NCBI RefSeq assembly: GCF_008831285.2
Contig: NC_045139.1
Location: 15,110,354-15,174,353, forward strand
Origin: Nymphaea colorata
Taxonomy: Eukaryota > Streptophyta > Magnoliopsida > Nymphaeales > Nymphaeaceae
Length of the DNA: 64,000 bases
Reading direction: 5' to 3'
Within the stretch, counting starts at the first letter, position 1. Each line of letters starts with the position of its first letter. Below the pieces are notes generated by a model. It was not told the DNA's origin and searched no databases. It was given only the letters and a program-made list of their open reading frames with translations. The position numbers and the translations under genes were made by a program. This document shows, in pieces, positions 11,843-24,492 of this stretch.

Positions 11843-13910
11843 CAAGGCAGCAAAGGATACCGGAACTATTTATGTGCCATTGGAAATGCAGAGACCCCAT
11901 ATGAATGTGAACTATTTTTTTCTGTTTACAACAAATTTTCCTGTTCCAAAATCGAAGGGGTTTCTGCACTAGAAGTTTCTACTCTTACCAAGCAAGCCTC
12001 TGAGCTCCAACTAAATTTTTGCTTATTTTGTGATGATTATGATGCCAGTGGGTTGCCAAATGTTCATCGCTTTGGGCAGCCTGGTTTCCTGCTTCGATGT
12101 TCTGCGTTTCTGTCGATCATCCTCTTGTCTGGATCGACCATCTAATAACTTTTATTATGACAATAGATCTGTAGTTCATCAAACACAGGATTCTGTACTC
12201 CACTGGTAAAAATGCCTAATCCAGCGATCTATGGCTCCTGCATTCTACTTCCAAACTCTGGCAGTATACGCGATGAGAAATGACATAGCCTTTTCGTGTT
12301 TGAAGCTTTCGCCATTCTGATGCATGGTTCCAAGCATGCTCCTTTCCCTACCAAACTAAGACTATAGACAACGCACATACTAGTCTGCTAACGGACATGC
12401 TTGTTGGCCACGGTTGTAGCGCTAACTATGCCTGACGTGGGAGAAGAATAATGCAGGTGGTATCAACAGTTCTCTTTCCAGAGTTGATGAACATATATGC
12501 TGTTGTAATAAGAAATCCCTGGCTATTCCCAAGGAATCATCTGTAAATTGGTTAGCCAACACGGTGAGTGCTACAAAGGCGTCGATATGACTTCTCACAA
12601 ACTGGAGGAAATTTGTTTGTTGAAGCCATTAACAATGAAGCAGTGACTTTCCCTTAGCGGGCACTTGTCGAACTTGTTTTATAACCCGAGGTGACCGCAT
12701 CTTATGATTTTAGCGCCACAGGTATTGCTCTGTTGAGCAGAAGCTGTGGGTGGGTTACAGTGGGTAGGGCTGATCAGGTAGGCTTCAAGTGGCGTTAAAG
12801 ATCAATTTAAATCGGCATGTCAATGAAAAAAATGATCCAGTAGGAGTCCCCGCTCGGGCGCCATCGTTTGATCATGTTATTACTAGTTAATGTTTTCTAA
12901 TAAGTATTATTTGTTTTCCTATTAATTCATTCGTGTAAATTAAGTATGATGTTATAGTAATAAAACTCTAGGATGTTACCTTTTGCACTTCTATTCTTGC
13001 ATCTATATATTTGTTCGCGGATGAAACATATCAAATCTTAATTTTTCTGATCCAATTCCATTCGGCTGGTTTTCTGATTCTTTTTAGAAGTCATTCGATT
13101 CTAATAACGGTATTGAGTTTTAGTAAATTAGGTCTTCTCAAATCTCAATATTTATTGGTCAGGATGGAGCAGCCATCGAAACAACTATTATTATTGATTC
13201 TATTTCCATTTGACATCTTATTCAAAATTAGCTGGGCATTTCAGCCTTGGCACAGGCAAAGACACAGGAACACGAACCGAAACTCACGCACTTTCTGTCG
13301 TCTATAATTGGATGTTTCTTATATCGCTGTGTGATTCAAATCAAATTTGTGCCACAGGCAATATCCGTTCAGTTTCAGATATGTCCAAGTTTAATGGCAT
13401 TTATATGTTTGACAGATTCAGATTTCAGACTTGAATGTGGAGCTTTGGACTGGATCTGGCACATGCGGAGACGTTAGAAGGCAATTCAGAAATTTTGACG
13501 GTGGAGTTTGTCCTTGTCCTTTTTCCAATGAAGAACCACAAGTTTTCGTACCAGAGTTAGAATTTGCTGACGAGAAAAGGGCCGACCTCCATCCCAAACA
13601 CCTGACATGAGATGAGCGCACAAACACCATTCGTTGTGTGCATGAACGGAGGTAACATCATCCATCCATGATGCCCAGATATGAGATGGAACTTGGAAAA
13701 TTTCATGACCACTACTACAGGTAGAAGCCCAAAGTTTCTTTGGGAAGTACAACACTTTGCAGGGTCATACAAGAACCTTTATAAGTCCAAAAGCCTGTTA
13801 ACATAAGGTACAATAGATTACAACAGCGAACACATCTCGAACAAAAATTACAAATTCAGTAAGCTACGTTCCTCGGCTGAGTTTCCCTGGAGGTCAAGTG
13901 TGTCCCACAG
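11843..13910. other. Tail-to-tail spacer
   Basis: 2.1 kb between the stops of bL34m (+) and the NPR gene (-). It should hold both 3' UTRs. Frames around 13011-13480 stay open in short overlapping pieces, but none matches a family I know and there is no joined coding model. Nothing else is supported. Confidence 0.45.
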
Positions 13911-16900
13911 TTACCTTCTAGGCATTCTAGGCCGCCCTCGTTCTGCTACAGATGTGGATGATGAGCATGACGACATGGCGGTCCTGTCACGCTCCTCTTT
14001 GTCTTCAGTAAATGCTTTTGATAGCTGTTCCTGAAGCTCCATGTATCTCCTCCTCTTTCTCACTTGCTCATCTGACGTGCCTGTTGACAGGCAAGCTAGC
14101 TCACCCAAGCCATCGTCATCCACAATCTTGTTGAGGACATCCGAGCATCTTGGAAAGAAGCGCTTCCCCAACTCAACTATGAAGAGCATCAACAAAGCAA
14201 ATAAACTTCCAGACATGCATATGGAAGAACAAGTAACCAGGTCAAGGGACACACACATCCACATGAAAGGTTTTGAAGGCCGGATTTTGCATAGCCAGAT
14301 TGCAGAAAAATCGAGGTTCATAAGAACGCCTTGAATTTTCTGTGCAGAAAAGAGAACCCACTATGCATGTCACTTGCCATGCATTTCAAACACAGGTGGG
14401 TTTCAAATTTCATTTGCTTTTCCTTTGAACAGCAATGGAAAAAGTAACACATTTTACATGAAATGAAGCACCGATAGGGTTGACCATCCACTTTTGGATG
14501 CTGGATGCTGGATGCTGGATGCTGACTACTGGGTTGCCCTTTAACAACCTTAGATTTGGGTTCAGCTAGGTTCATGCCCACCACGGCATATTAAAATACC
14601 GAATGCAATGTCGCCTTAAGATAATAAAAGTGGTCCATATGTAAGGGTATTACTGACTATATGAGCATGAGAGGTTTATATGTGATGCATGTTAGAGAGT
14701 ATCATTACCATCAATTCAAAAGATAGGCAGTTATTTAACAATGCTCCTATATGAAGGAAGCAGAAGCATGTCGTGGAACTGCATGTTAAGAGTATTGTTA
14801 CCATTAAATTCTTCAAGAAATATTTATTTATCAGCATTGCTGTATAGGGGACAAAATAGATGCTGCAGCAAGATGAAAATTATTGGCTAATAGACTATTA
14901 AGGGAATTATTCCGCACTGCATTCTGAAGAGTCTAGACAATGAGCTGAAATAGACAAAGACATTAGGCAAAGGATCAGCTGAGAATCGGGATGTGGCTGA
15001 AGCTAGAGTTGTGATGGTTTGACTAAATTAAATAGCTGAATATCCCCATAATTCAAATAAAAAGAACCATCACTACAGGCCCAATTGTGTGGAGCACTAT
15101 CGCTATCAGCATAGTTTCCATTTTTTGGGCTGGAAATCATGAAGAGATGAGCAGTAATGAGGTGCTCATCATTGCAAACCTTAACGCTGGTGGAAAATTT
15201 GAGGAACCAAGTTAGAGCTCACAACTAGAGTCACTGTATATCATAGCACCTTTATCATGTACTAATGCCTTCATATTGGATTTTACGGTTATTGATTGTG
15301 GATGCATCATCACTTACCACCGGCATAACAAACAAGAGATATTATCTCAAACCTATTAGTTTTCAGCACGGAGAAAAGGAGACATCACTTTACATTTTAA
15401 AACCACATAACAATCCTCCGTGGTGTTCAGAAGTCCATTCGGGTGTTTAACTATATTTCCTCATTATCTATAAGGTACAACAAACACTGTATCCTAGATT
15501 AGTAGTTCTGAAACAGCTCAACTTTAGTACCCAAAGATGAACTTCCGCAACCTTATCTTTATTTACTTTTCCTATCCCTCACATTTAGGATAAACAATTG
15601 CACTCCTAAAAATATGGATAAAGCTTTATAGTAGTTCATAATATAAATGATTCTTTTACTAATGAGAATGCAATTGGTCTTGAATCGCTTACCTGTTTTT
15701 GAGAGTGCTCGCAACCTGGCCAAATGCTCCTCTTTCATGATAAAAGGAGATTCATTCAAGTCCACTTTCGCTAGTGAGAACTCTGGGGTACCTTCCACAT
15801 GTGCAATATCCATGGCAACTTTGGCCTCCGTCGGAAACAACAGTTTTGCAAGAGCAACTGTAACACCAAAAAACAAATTAACAAAATGGAAAAGAATGCC
15901 AAAAAGTTATCCAGGTACAAATTACATTGAATCCAATTTTATCTCCAAGCCAATGACAGAAAGCAAAGAAACAGAGGTGAGACTCTAGATGCACAAACAG
16001 AAGTGAGAGTCGATCACACCTCTTTTTATGGAAATTTTGTCTAGTATTTACTTTAAAGAAGATAAACACTAAATTTCTAACGAACTGCTACTGAAGAAAA
16101 AAACATTTGAAGCTTAATAAGGACTCCTTCATATAATAGATCAAGCATGTTACTCATAACACGCATCACATGACAGTCATGCTGAACATGCAAACAAAGC
16201 TCAGATTTCTCATCAAAATAGATCATACTTGGGCTGTTACCATCAAGACCAATGGTCTACTTGGTGTTTTACATCAAGACTAATATACCATAATGGGCAT
16301 CTAAACAATGAGAAAAGAATTAAATAGGGTTCGTCCCATGATGCAATAGCAATATTAACCTAAGTTGTTTACACAAGGTCAGTCTCAGAGAAGCAGATAT
16401 ATGGTGAAGCTTCCTTCGCGATGTTGAAAAAGTGAACCAAGAACATCTTCTCACACGGTAGCACTACTCCTAAACAACTCAATCATTTAAGAAGCAATAA
16501 TTCTCAAGCAGAAATCAATGAGGAAGACACGGAAATGTGCACAGTTGATTGTAAATGCTTAAAGGATAAAACGGTAGTTAATTTTAAATCTTCTCTGTTG
16601 TCATCCCTGACTGTCAAGTGGCTTGTTGTGAAACATTTTCTTATCTAGGGGATTGGAATGGAATTTTTCAAACAGCAGTATGCTCCATTGTTGCACATTT
16701 TCCTACAGTGGTTTCCACTGTAAAAAATAGCCATGTGAAACCATTCAATACAGCCCTCAATCTTGGTACCACTGAAGTTAAAGCGGGTGTCCAGGAATGT
16801 CAATAGATGGCCATAAACACATTAAATTTGTTCATGAATAACTTTCTAGAGGGGACCACCACAAAGGTCAATAAAAGAGAACACAGATGTTGATGAACAG

Positions 16901-19483
16901 GGCAAAGCAACTCAAACATGAAGAACAAATTTTCCCACTCCAAAGAAATACATACATCTTCTATGGATGTTGATGAAATAAGGTTTTAAATTTTTAATAT
17001 TGCTATCTATATATATAAGCTGAATGATTTTTCTGATTATAATGACTAAAATTCCAAACTTAGATTTACCAAAAATTGCAAAATAAGCCACAAAGCTAAA
17101 ACGAGTATCTAAACTTCAATTAATACTGTACCATAAAGGTTCTGCAAGAATCCTCACAAAAATCTAGATTCATGTGTCCAACTTGTTCTCGAACATTACA
17201 CTTTATTATTAATCTAAACTCCTTCAGAATTTATTCACGTTTAAAAGTGCAACGGTGTGAAAATTTTAAGGAGATAAAAATGCTGCTTAGAAGAAATTTA
17301 AGCCTCTCATCCATATTTGGAGAAAATGCATCCGACTGTATCAACATGTGCAAAAGGAGAGTAAACACTAAGCTAAAAGTATATCTACCCAGAGAGCACA
17401 AACTTCCAGATCAACATTCAAAGAAAAACAAAGTCTGTTTTTTAGCAAGGAGTCAGTTCTTGAATTGTTCTAAAAATACTCACCTCTAGTTTCAAGGTAC
17501 AACAATTTAGAGCGCAGATCCTCTCCTGCCATAGCGAGAGATACAGAAGCCTCTCCAAGTAGTGGGTCTCTTCTTTCAGCCTGCTCTAATATCTCTATGC
17601 ATAGCCTTTCTTTTGGACTTGCATTTCCTTCTTCAGTTGTTTCATATAGAGAAGACTTGGTTAGCCTCTTTGATATCTGCAATGCTTTTCTTCCATCCAC
17701 TGTGAGGTCAGCCGGCCGAGCTCCCTTGGTCAAAAGAGAGACTATAATCTTAGGCTCTCTTCGCAAAGCAGCAACATGGAGCACAGTATAACCCCTGGGA
17801 TTCCTAAGATTAACATCAGCAAGTCCGATATCCAAGAGTTCAGTAGTAGTCTTGGAATCACAGTAGGCTACTGCATAATGCAGTGCATATGCATCGTCCA
17901 GGGTCGTATGCCCTTCTTTTAGCAACAGTCTTACTAGTTCAACGTCATCTGAGTCAAGAGCCCGGTGTATCCTTCTTACATGTTTGTCAGGTGGTGCATT
18001 ATGTTCGGTAGCTAAACCCAGATTTTCCCGTGTCTCCACAATTAACTTGACAAGGTCATGAGGCAGTGATTTCTCAAGAGTCGTAATATCAATATCTGAC
18101 TTAACCACAATGTCAATGCATGCGGTCAGCAACCTCCCACTTCCTTTGTCACACATGTTGGCTACCAATAAAATTATTAGTATGTCATCCTTCGCAACCT
18201 TATCTAGAATTTCGAGAAGACGAACCTGCAAAAGGACAATTCGACATCTCAGGAATCTAGGAACACATAACTGTTGAACCAATCACTGATTCTGCAGACT
18301 CCCATTTGAAAGAGGAAGTTACCAAGATTGGAATAATCAAGAGTCTTGATCGGTAGATGACTAAAGAAGGCAGTAGCCTTCCCAAAATATAATTAAAAAG
18401 ATTGAGACAAGAGTATGGTGCCAGTGGTTAATCACGAAACACGGACTATGGTCCATACCTGCACATATGTTTAAAAAACCTATGAAAGAACGATGATTGC
18501 TCTTACGAAGTGAAAGTGTACATATATACACCAAAAATTAAAAGCTAATTGGATGGTTTGCAGAAAGCCTCCAATCTCCAATCGCTGTCCTTCAAGCTTC
18601 AATCATTCATCTATTTTATACATGATGCAAATCGAGAATATAGGTCGGAGGGAAGAACAGAAAATTATAATAAAAGCACTAGATCACTTATTCCTAAGAC
18701 GTTTCTCCTGTAATCCAGGACGGCTTTCCAAGAATAAACCAGAATTGATAATTGGTCATCTTCATCTAAGTCCATCTATGTAGCCAGAAACTGAATTCCA
18801 TCAGCATACCCATTAACACCTTCATACCGAATGTCATACACCCATCCAAATTCAGCAGTACTTTAGATGAATTAGTATCGAAGCTTAATCTTTGATAATC
18901 GTTCATAGTAAATGACAAAATTAAGAAACGGTATTTTTCCAAGAAAAGGGAGTAAGGACCTTACCATCCAAACGTCAATTAGATCGGTAATCTGGAAGAG
19001 GTGAGATGCATAAAGAGCCTGAACAGAGAAATCAATAACGGGCCTGCACGCTTCATGACCGCAGTCCTCATCGACGCACTCGCAGATCTTGGAAGGAAGG
19101 GGCTTCACCTTGCCACTGTACATATACTCCAGAACGGACACCAGAGCATCAAAACTCACGACATAATCCTTAGCAAGCTCCTTTACTTCATATCTATTCT
19201 TCTCTTTCCCCGCAAAAAGTTGCCTGAAAAACAGACTTCTTGCCGCAAGAATACAGCGGTGAACACGGATTTCCCGCTCGTCACCAGAAACTAATTTCGC
19301 GTCGCTGTAGAGATCGAAATCAGGCGATTGAAACAGCGAATCGAGATTCTCGCTGAGCTTCTTCAACGATGAAATCTCGGGTGGAGTGAATTCCGGAAAA
19401 AGAGTCTCACTATTTGAGAGACAGGAGCTCGTATTCGGAGAAGAATCAAGACATGACAAGATGGGTTTCTCGGGACCTGCCAT
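13911..19483 (-). CDS. NPR3/NPR4-type BTB-ankyrin salicylate receptor
   Basis: Four exons: 18965-19483, 17484-18225, 15693-15857 and 13911-14176; 1,692 bases, 563 residues. I start at the ATG at 19481-19483 (MAGPEKPILSC). Order of parts: BTB/POZ domain (about 55-175) including the cysteine/histidine motif CECVDEDCGHEACR; ankyrin repeats (about 255-365) with NPRGYTVLHVAALR; then the NPR C-terminal domain with LFPTEAKVAMDIA and VELGKRFFPRCSDVL. Residue R420 (LETR) aligns with NPR1 R432/NPR4 R419, needed for salicylate binding. VDLNESP at 452-458 is the EAR-like DLNxxP motif that marks the NPR3/NPR4 corepressors. The family acts in the nucleus with TGA factors; NPR3/4 repress defence genes until salicylate is bound. 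Four exons is the usual NPR structure. Introns of 739, 1,626 and 1,516 bases show no separate gene. Confidence 0.93.
14495..14523. repeat. Short tandem (ggatgct)n in NPR intron 3
   Basis: About four head-to-tail copies of a 7-base ggatgct unit lie inside the last NPR intron. It is too short and regular to be more than slippage. Confidence 0.7.
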
Positions 19484-19569
19484 AGGCACCTGAAAATCGA
19501 CAGAATTTGACGAACGGGTACCTTAAGGAGGTAGAGAATACACCATGATTCTGAGGAAAGAGAGGAATT

Positions 19570-19571
19570 TC

Positions 19572-19602
<31 letters not shown>

Positions 19603-19603
19603 G
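19570..19603. repeat. (GA)n tract in NPR leader
   Basis: A gaga run 90-120 bases upstream of the NPR start codon, reading CTCT on the coding strand. Pyrimidine-rich leaders of this kind are common in plant 5' UTRs. Confidence 0.75.
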
Positions 19604-19802
19604 ACGAGCTCAAGGTGAGGTCATATTGGTATGAAGAAGGTGACAAGCTTGTGGCCTAAGACCTGATCCATCATCGTCACCCACATCAGCAGATGACATC
19701 TTGGGGCCAAGAATACCCCATGAATGACATATCCCAAGAGCCAGAAACCATTAAAGAAGAACAAAATTTTGGAGATTTATCGAGTTCATGGAAACTGCAT
19801 GG

Positions 19803-20099
19803 TTGACCATCTCTCTCTCTCTCTCTCTTTCGCCGACCAAAATTTGAGCACAAGTTTCAGACTTCAGAGAAGAGCCCGCTGCCCTTTCCCCAACCTTGAA
19901 AGTTTTCCCATGTGGATACCGATACGCGTTCGTCTGAACATGGTCCTACCCAAAAAAAGGAACACTTGACTCAGTCGACAATCTTCGCTAGATCTGGGCG
20001 CGTATAAATTTAGTGGAACGTGGAAGCTCATGGAACCACAATTACGTCCCGAGTACTTTTCGTCGCTGGTCGGAAACAAGTACTCTCGTCTCTGGTCAA
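19803..20099. promoter_or_regulatory. Cluster of W-box cores upstream of the NPR gene
   Basis: TTGACC at 19803-19808, TTGACT at 19966-19971 and TTGACC on the minus strand at 20094-20099 lie 320-620 bases before the NPR start. W-boxes bind WRKY factors, which are known to regulate NPR genes. Three in 300 bases is somewhat above chance but not decisive. Confidence 0.35.
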
Positions 20100-22661
20100 G
20101 CGACTCGACTTCAAGGATGACTAGAAAATCGCTGCCCGATCGCAGTAACCTTTTTATGAATAATAAAGAATATTTCAAAGTGCATTCGTTGGAAAATTAT
20201 CTCCACGATGCTCTCACACATCAAGCAACGAATTGATTACAACTTCGGTAATTTCATACCTCATGAAATCTTATTTATACATCAAATCCATTGGTATTGA
20301 AACTTTAAAAAGATACATCTGTATATCAAGCATTTGGAGAAAAAAGTTTTTTAAGGAATGGAATTGCAGTTCAGTTGCATAGAAAGTTGCAGAATCAAAT
20401 GAACTTGGACTTTTCCCACTGCATTTGAGCGCCCGTCTTCAAAAACCAAGAAAAAAGTGGAGACGTCTTCCATCACTTAAATTCTTTCTACCAATAAAAT
20501 TTGTGATCTTGGTCCAGTGAAAGCAAAGCTTTCAGTTTTAACAGGTCGGCTGCTCATTACCTTCCGAGTGCGGCAGAAGGATGGTGTTTCACTTCCGGAA
20601 AGGAGCTTCTGTGGCATCAAGGGGTTCCCTTCAACGACGGCGTTGAACCTCGACATCAAAGTTTTTACTATATTATAGGCCAAGCGAGCCCGAACAAGAA
20701 TTAAGGATGTCTCACTTGTCTTTTTAACACAAGAATTGAAACATGTTGTGACTGAAAAAATTTCCTCAAATTGCACTTCACCGTGCAAATGTTTTGAGTT
20801 TTTTTCTTACGAGATTCATGGTTTACAACTTAGAAACCAGCTCTTGGATCATGCTCTCGTTAGAAACTGCAACTGGGATTTTTTTTTTTTTTTAACAAAA
20901 AAAAAATTGAAAGGTTTCAAAATTTTACTACCAATGGTTAAAAATCTTACTTACAAATCAAACTGAAGAGACCTATGGTGATCACATCTATCTGTTCATA
21001 GTTTCCAGGCATGGCTTCGAAATTTCCTGGTGGTAGACCAGGCTTAAGTCAACTCTTAACGTGTCCCACAGGCGGTTTAGGTGCACTGCGGATCTGAGGT
21101 CCCAGACAAACGCAATCTAAGTGAAACTCAGCGTGCAGAACTTCTCTGTACGTTAAAAGAAAATGTTAAAATTCAAGGTAGATGGTGCCGGAAAACAGGT
21201 TGAAAGAGGGGAGAGATACATTAAAGAGGCGGAATTCTAGGGTTCAAAGTAGTTTCGGAACTTGGGTAAGGAGCAGTACACCTACTAATTAGGGTTTTGT
21301 GTATCCACAATGTACAACTCTAGTTCAAAGCCAAAAAACAATTTGAGAAAGAGGTCTTTTCTTTTTTTCTTGTTCTAAGGTCTAGACTTAGAGCTGTTTC
21401 GGGACTTGGGTTAAACTTTCACCGACCCACCAAGGTACTTAAAAGCAAAAAAACATATTGGGTGCAGATGTCGTTTTCAAACAAAAGGTTGGGGTTTATA
21501 GGTCCGGACTCGGATGCCATCAAACCCGGTTATATGATCATTCTATTTTCATATTTTACACTGGAGACTAGATTTCCCAATCCAAATTCTGGTTAAGTAA
21601 GATCCAGAATTGCTGTAAAACTTTTTTATCCGACACCGAATCCTGCCTCTGTCCTTTTAGCACTTGCCTGATTTGCCCATTAAGTGCTTTGATCCTCGTC
21701 CTTACATTTTTTTCAAATGCAAATTGAAACCCCATATGTCAGACCAAAAATTCCATCATTTTCAAAAATATAAAATTCAAAGAAAAAAACAAACAGTCAC
21801 AAGTATGACGTGCATACGTGATTCATTAGGGTTTTGAATGATAATGACTCTTTTGCCCCTCTTTGACTTTCATACGGTGGCATTCATAGCTACCCTCCTC
21901 ATATTGTGCCACGTGTCAAAGCATCCCAATAATTGGATTTGCCTATGGTCATCCAGGCACAACAGAATCGGCCGCCTTTGAATCAAATCCGTGGGAAACC
22001 TATTGCGTGTGACGGCTGGTTCAAGAACCGTCATCTGTTAGCTTTCACTTATTTTCTAAGACTTGTTGTTTTAATTAATATTTATATGTTAATTTTTTTT
22101 ATTTTCAAAAACATTTGATTTTTTAATATTAAAATACATTTTTTTGAACATTCCAAGTGCATTTTAACATCGAATACTCGGATCCTAAACACTTGCTTGT
22201 TTCTCAACTCAACTGAAAGTCTCGCTCAAATCTTGAAGAAGTCCTCAACCGGAAAGTGAAGAGTCATTAATAAATCTCTTTTTAAAAAAGAGACCGAACC
22301 ATGCACGAACTTTCAAATTTATGGAAATTTATGAGGTTGCTGACCCTGCGACTACGAGATGTCACGGAAACATCGCTTCTGGTTCTCTTATTTTAAAGCA
22401 TTAAAGAAGCTTTTGAAGCAGCTCCAAACCAACGCCTTGTTAATTAATACTCACTGCTCAGAATGGTGCCACTCGCTTTTGGTGTCGTGAGGCTTGGATT
22501 CCCAAAAAAAAAAAGCCAGGGTAATTTTTTAAGAAATAACCTACAAAGCCTCTCATAAAATACATGGACAGGCTCTCTTATAAGTTGTAGATCAATCCAG
22601 TATTTTGACTGTCCACGAGGGAGATGTTTGACATATATGAAAGCACAGTTTCGTTCTTCAC

Positions 22662-22699
<38 letters not shown>
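22662..22699. repeat. Compound (TA)n(GT)n microsatellite
   Basis: About nine TA units followed directly by about nine GT units. Confidence 0.9.
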
Positions 22700-23929
22700 C
22701 ACCAGACTGGATGAGAATCATTTCAACAGTCGATCTGAAAATAAACAGTAAAGATTAAGTTGCAGATACCAAAGCCAAGTTATTTTTTTAAGAATCGAAA
22801 ATGCCCTTCAAAGGAAAACAGAAGGTTTCATTTAAAGAAGAAGCTCATAATTTCCTTCTTTTGAAGGGTATGTTGGATTCTTTAAAAAAATAAAATGTTA
22901 TCTAATTTTGTAACTTAATTTTCACCATTTGAGTTCCTTTATAAAATGTCTTCTGTTTTTGTAACATAAGTTTGATCATTTGATTTCCTTAGAATGGACG
23001 GCTCAGAGGATTCTCATCAGAATTTGGTATGTGAGTTGAGGTGGTTGAATGGGAAGTATATATTAAGCTAATCAATTTTTAAGTTTGAATGTGCTTTGTT
23101 AATCATCAAAATTTTAACGTCAAGTTTTCTAATAAGAATTTAACTTGAGGAAATTTCGAAGCTTCGGAATCAGGTGATGATAATCGATGACAAAATAAAG
23201 CAACTCTCCCACGGTGTACTTTTTCACACAACCGTCCAGAGAGTGGCCGACTTTCTGCATGCGCATATACACCGACCATTTTTTTCTTTTGTCAAAAGCG
23301 CTTCATTCGTAAAAGGCTTTACAATCAGCAGCGGAATGTTATGATGGGTTACTTAATGAGGTAATTATACCCAATAAGTAACTGTGGAACCCCATTGTTG
23401 ACCATGAACCGGTGGCCTGTCTTTGGTGCAGAATACATTCCCCACCCACAGTTGCAGACAACTCTTATCACTTCATCAGCAGAATTAATTCTGAAAAGAA
23501 CTCTTGCTTTGTTCTTGATATATATTCACTGCCAACAGTCACTTTCAAATAGATAAACAAGTATATAATAAGCTGGTCAAGTCAAGATTCAAGAAGGTGA
23601 ACTGCTCCTTCATTGCTCCTATCCTGAAAACCCAAGGGGACTTGAAAATTTAGCCCCAAGATAACAAATTTGATCGAATTCGGAAATGCATTCATTAGAG
23701 GAGGATACATTAGAAAATTGGCAATGCTCTCATACCAGATACTGACCACTTGCAACGCTAGCTTCCACCAACTGGAGACATGCCAATGAATGCGTGGTGT
23801 TGGAGTGTTTCCCACTAGTCCAACACAGGCACAAAAAGGCACATGCTTTTCAGAAACTGTAAGGAAACACTGGGGAATGAGACACCAAGCCCCATCATTG
23901 ACAGTTCTTTTATCCAAGTTCCTGAAAAG

Positions 23930-23932
<3 letters not shown>

Positions 23933-23984
<52 letters not shown>
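23933..23984. repeat. (AT)26 microsatellite
   Basis: A perfect 52-base alternating AT run. It is self-complementary and could extrude a cruciform. Confidence 0.95.
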
Positions 23985-23986
<2 letters not shown>

Positions 23987-24492
23987 CAATTTTTATGATA
24001 TCAGGAATTCTCCCGTTTCAGTAGACAGAATTCCCACAAGCTCCAGCAGAAAGTTGGTTTCATGAATGAAGAAAAAAGAGCGAAGACCGGGTCAGATAGA
24101 ACTTTTTCTCCTTTATAGGACCGGATTCTCCCGATGCCCTACTAGGAAAAGGAAAGAGAGTACAGAATACCTTCTTCTAGAAGGCTGATTCTTTCACACA
24201 GCAAGACAGGGAGAGGAGCATAACCAGAAGGAAGATTAAAATAGCAACTATTGAATATATTTTCTGCTTCAGAAAACGAATCCCACATTTGCATGCTGGA
24301 TACCAGACACCCAAAAATTGTACAGCATGTCAAATCTAGGAAAACAAACAAAGAAAGCATTCCTAAAATACACAACCGAGAAAAAATAAATCGGCATGCA
24401 TTTGCCATATAAGAAGCTGAAAAGAGGACCAATTACAATGCCTCTTTCCTCAATTATCCCGCTTAATTTATACACAATAATGGACCATCTAG

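Larger units (their letters stand above)
19484..24492. other. Intergenic, NPR promoter to SurE 3' end
   Basis: 5 kb between the NPR start and the SurE-like stop, both on the minus strand. The proximal part is the NPR upstream region. The rest is AT-rich with TA/TG and AT microsatellites. Minus-strand open stretches at 20477-20788 and 23582-23989 have no family likeness that I can see; the second runs into the AT repeat. Confidence 0.5.

Noticed and set aside
13011-13480. Possible organelle-derived insert or small gene
   Set aside because: Several overlapping frames stay open but none matches a plastid or mitochondrial protein that I can recall, and no consistent frame spans the stretch.
19484-19489. 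NPR start two codons upstream
   Set aside because: That codon is GTG; the ATG at 19483 is the first true start.
23790-24065. Frames encoding long Tyr/Ile runs
   Set aside because: They are translations of the AT microsatellite.
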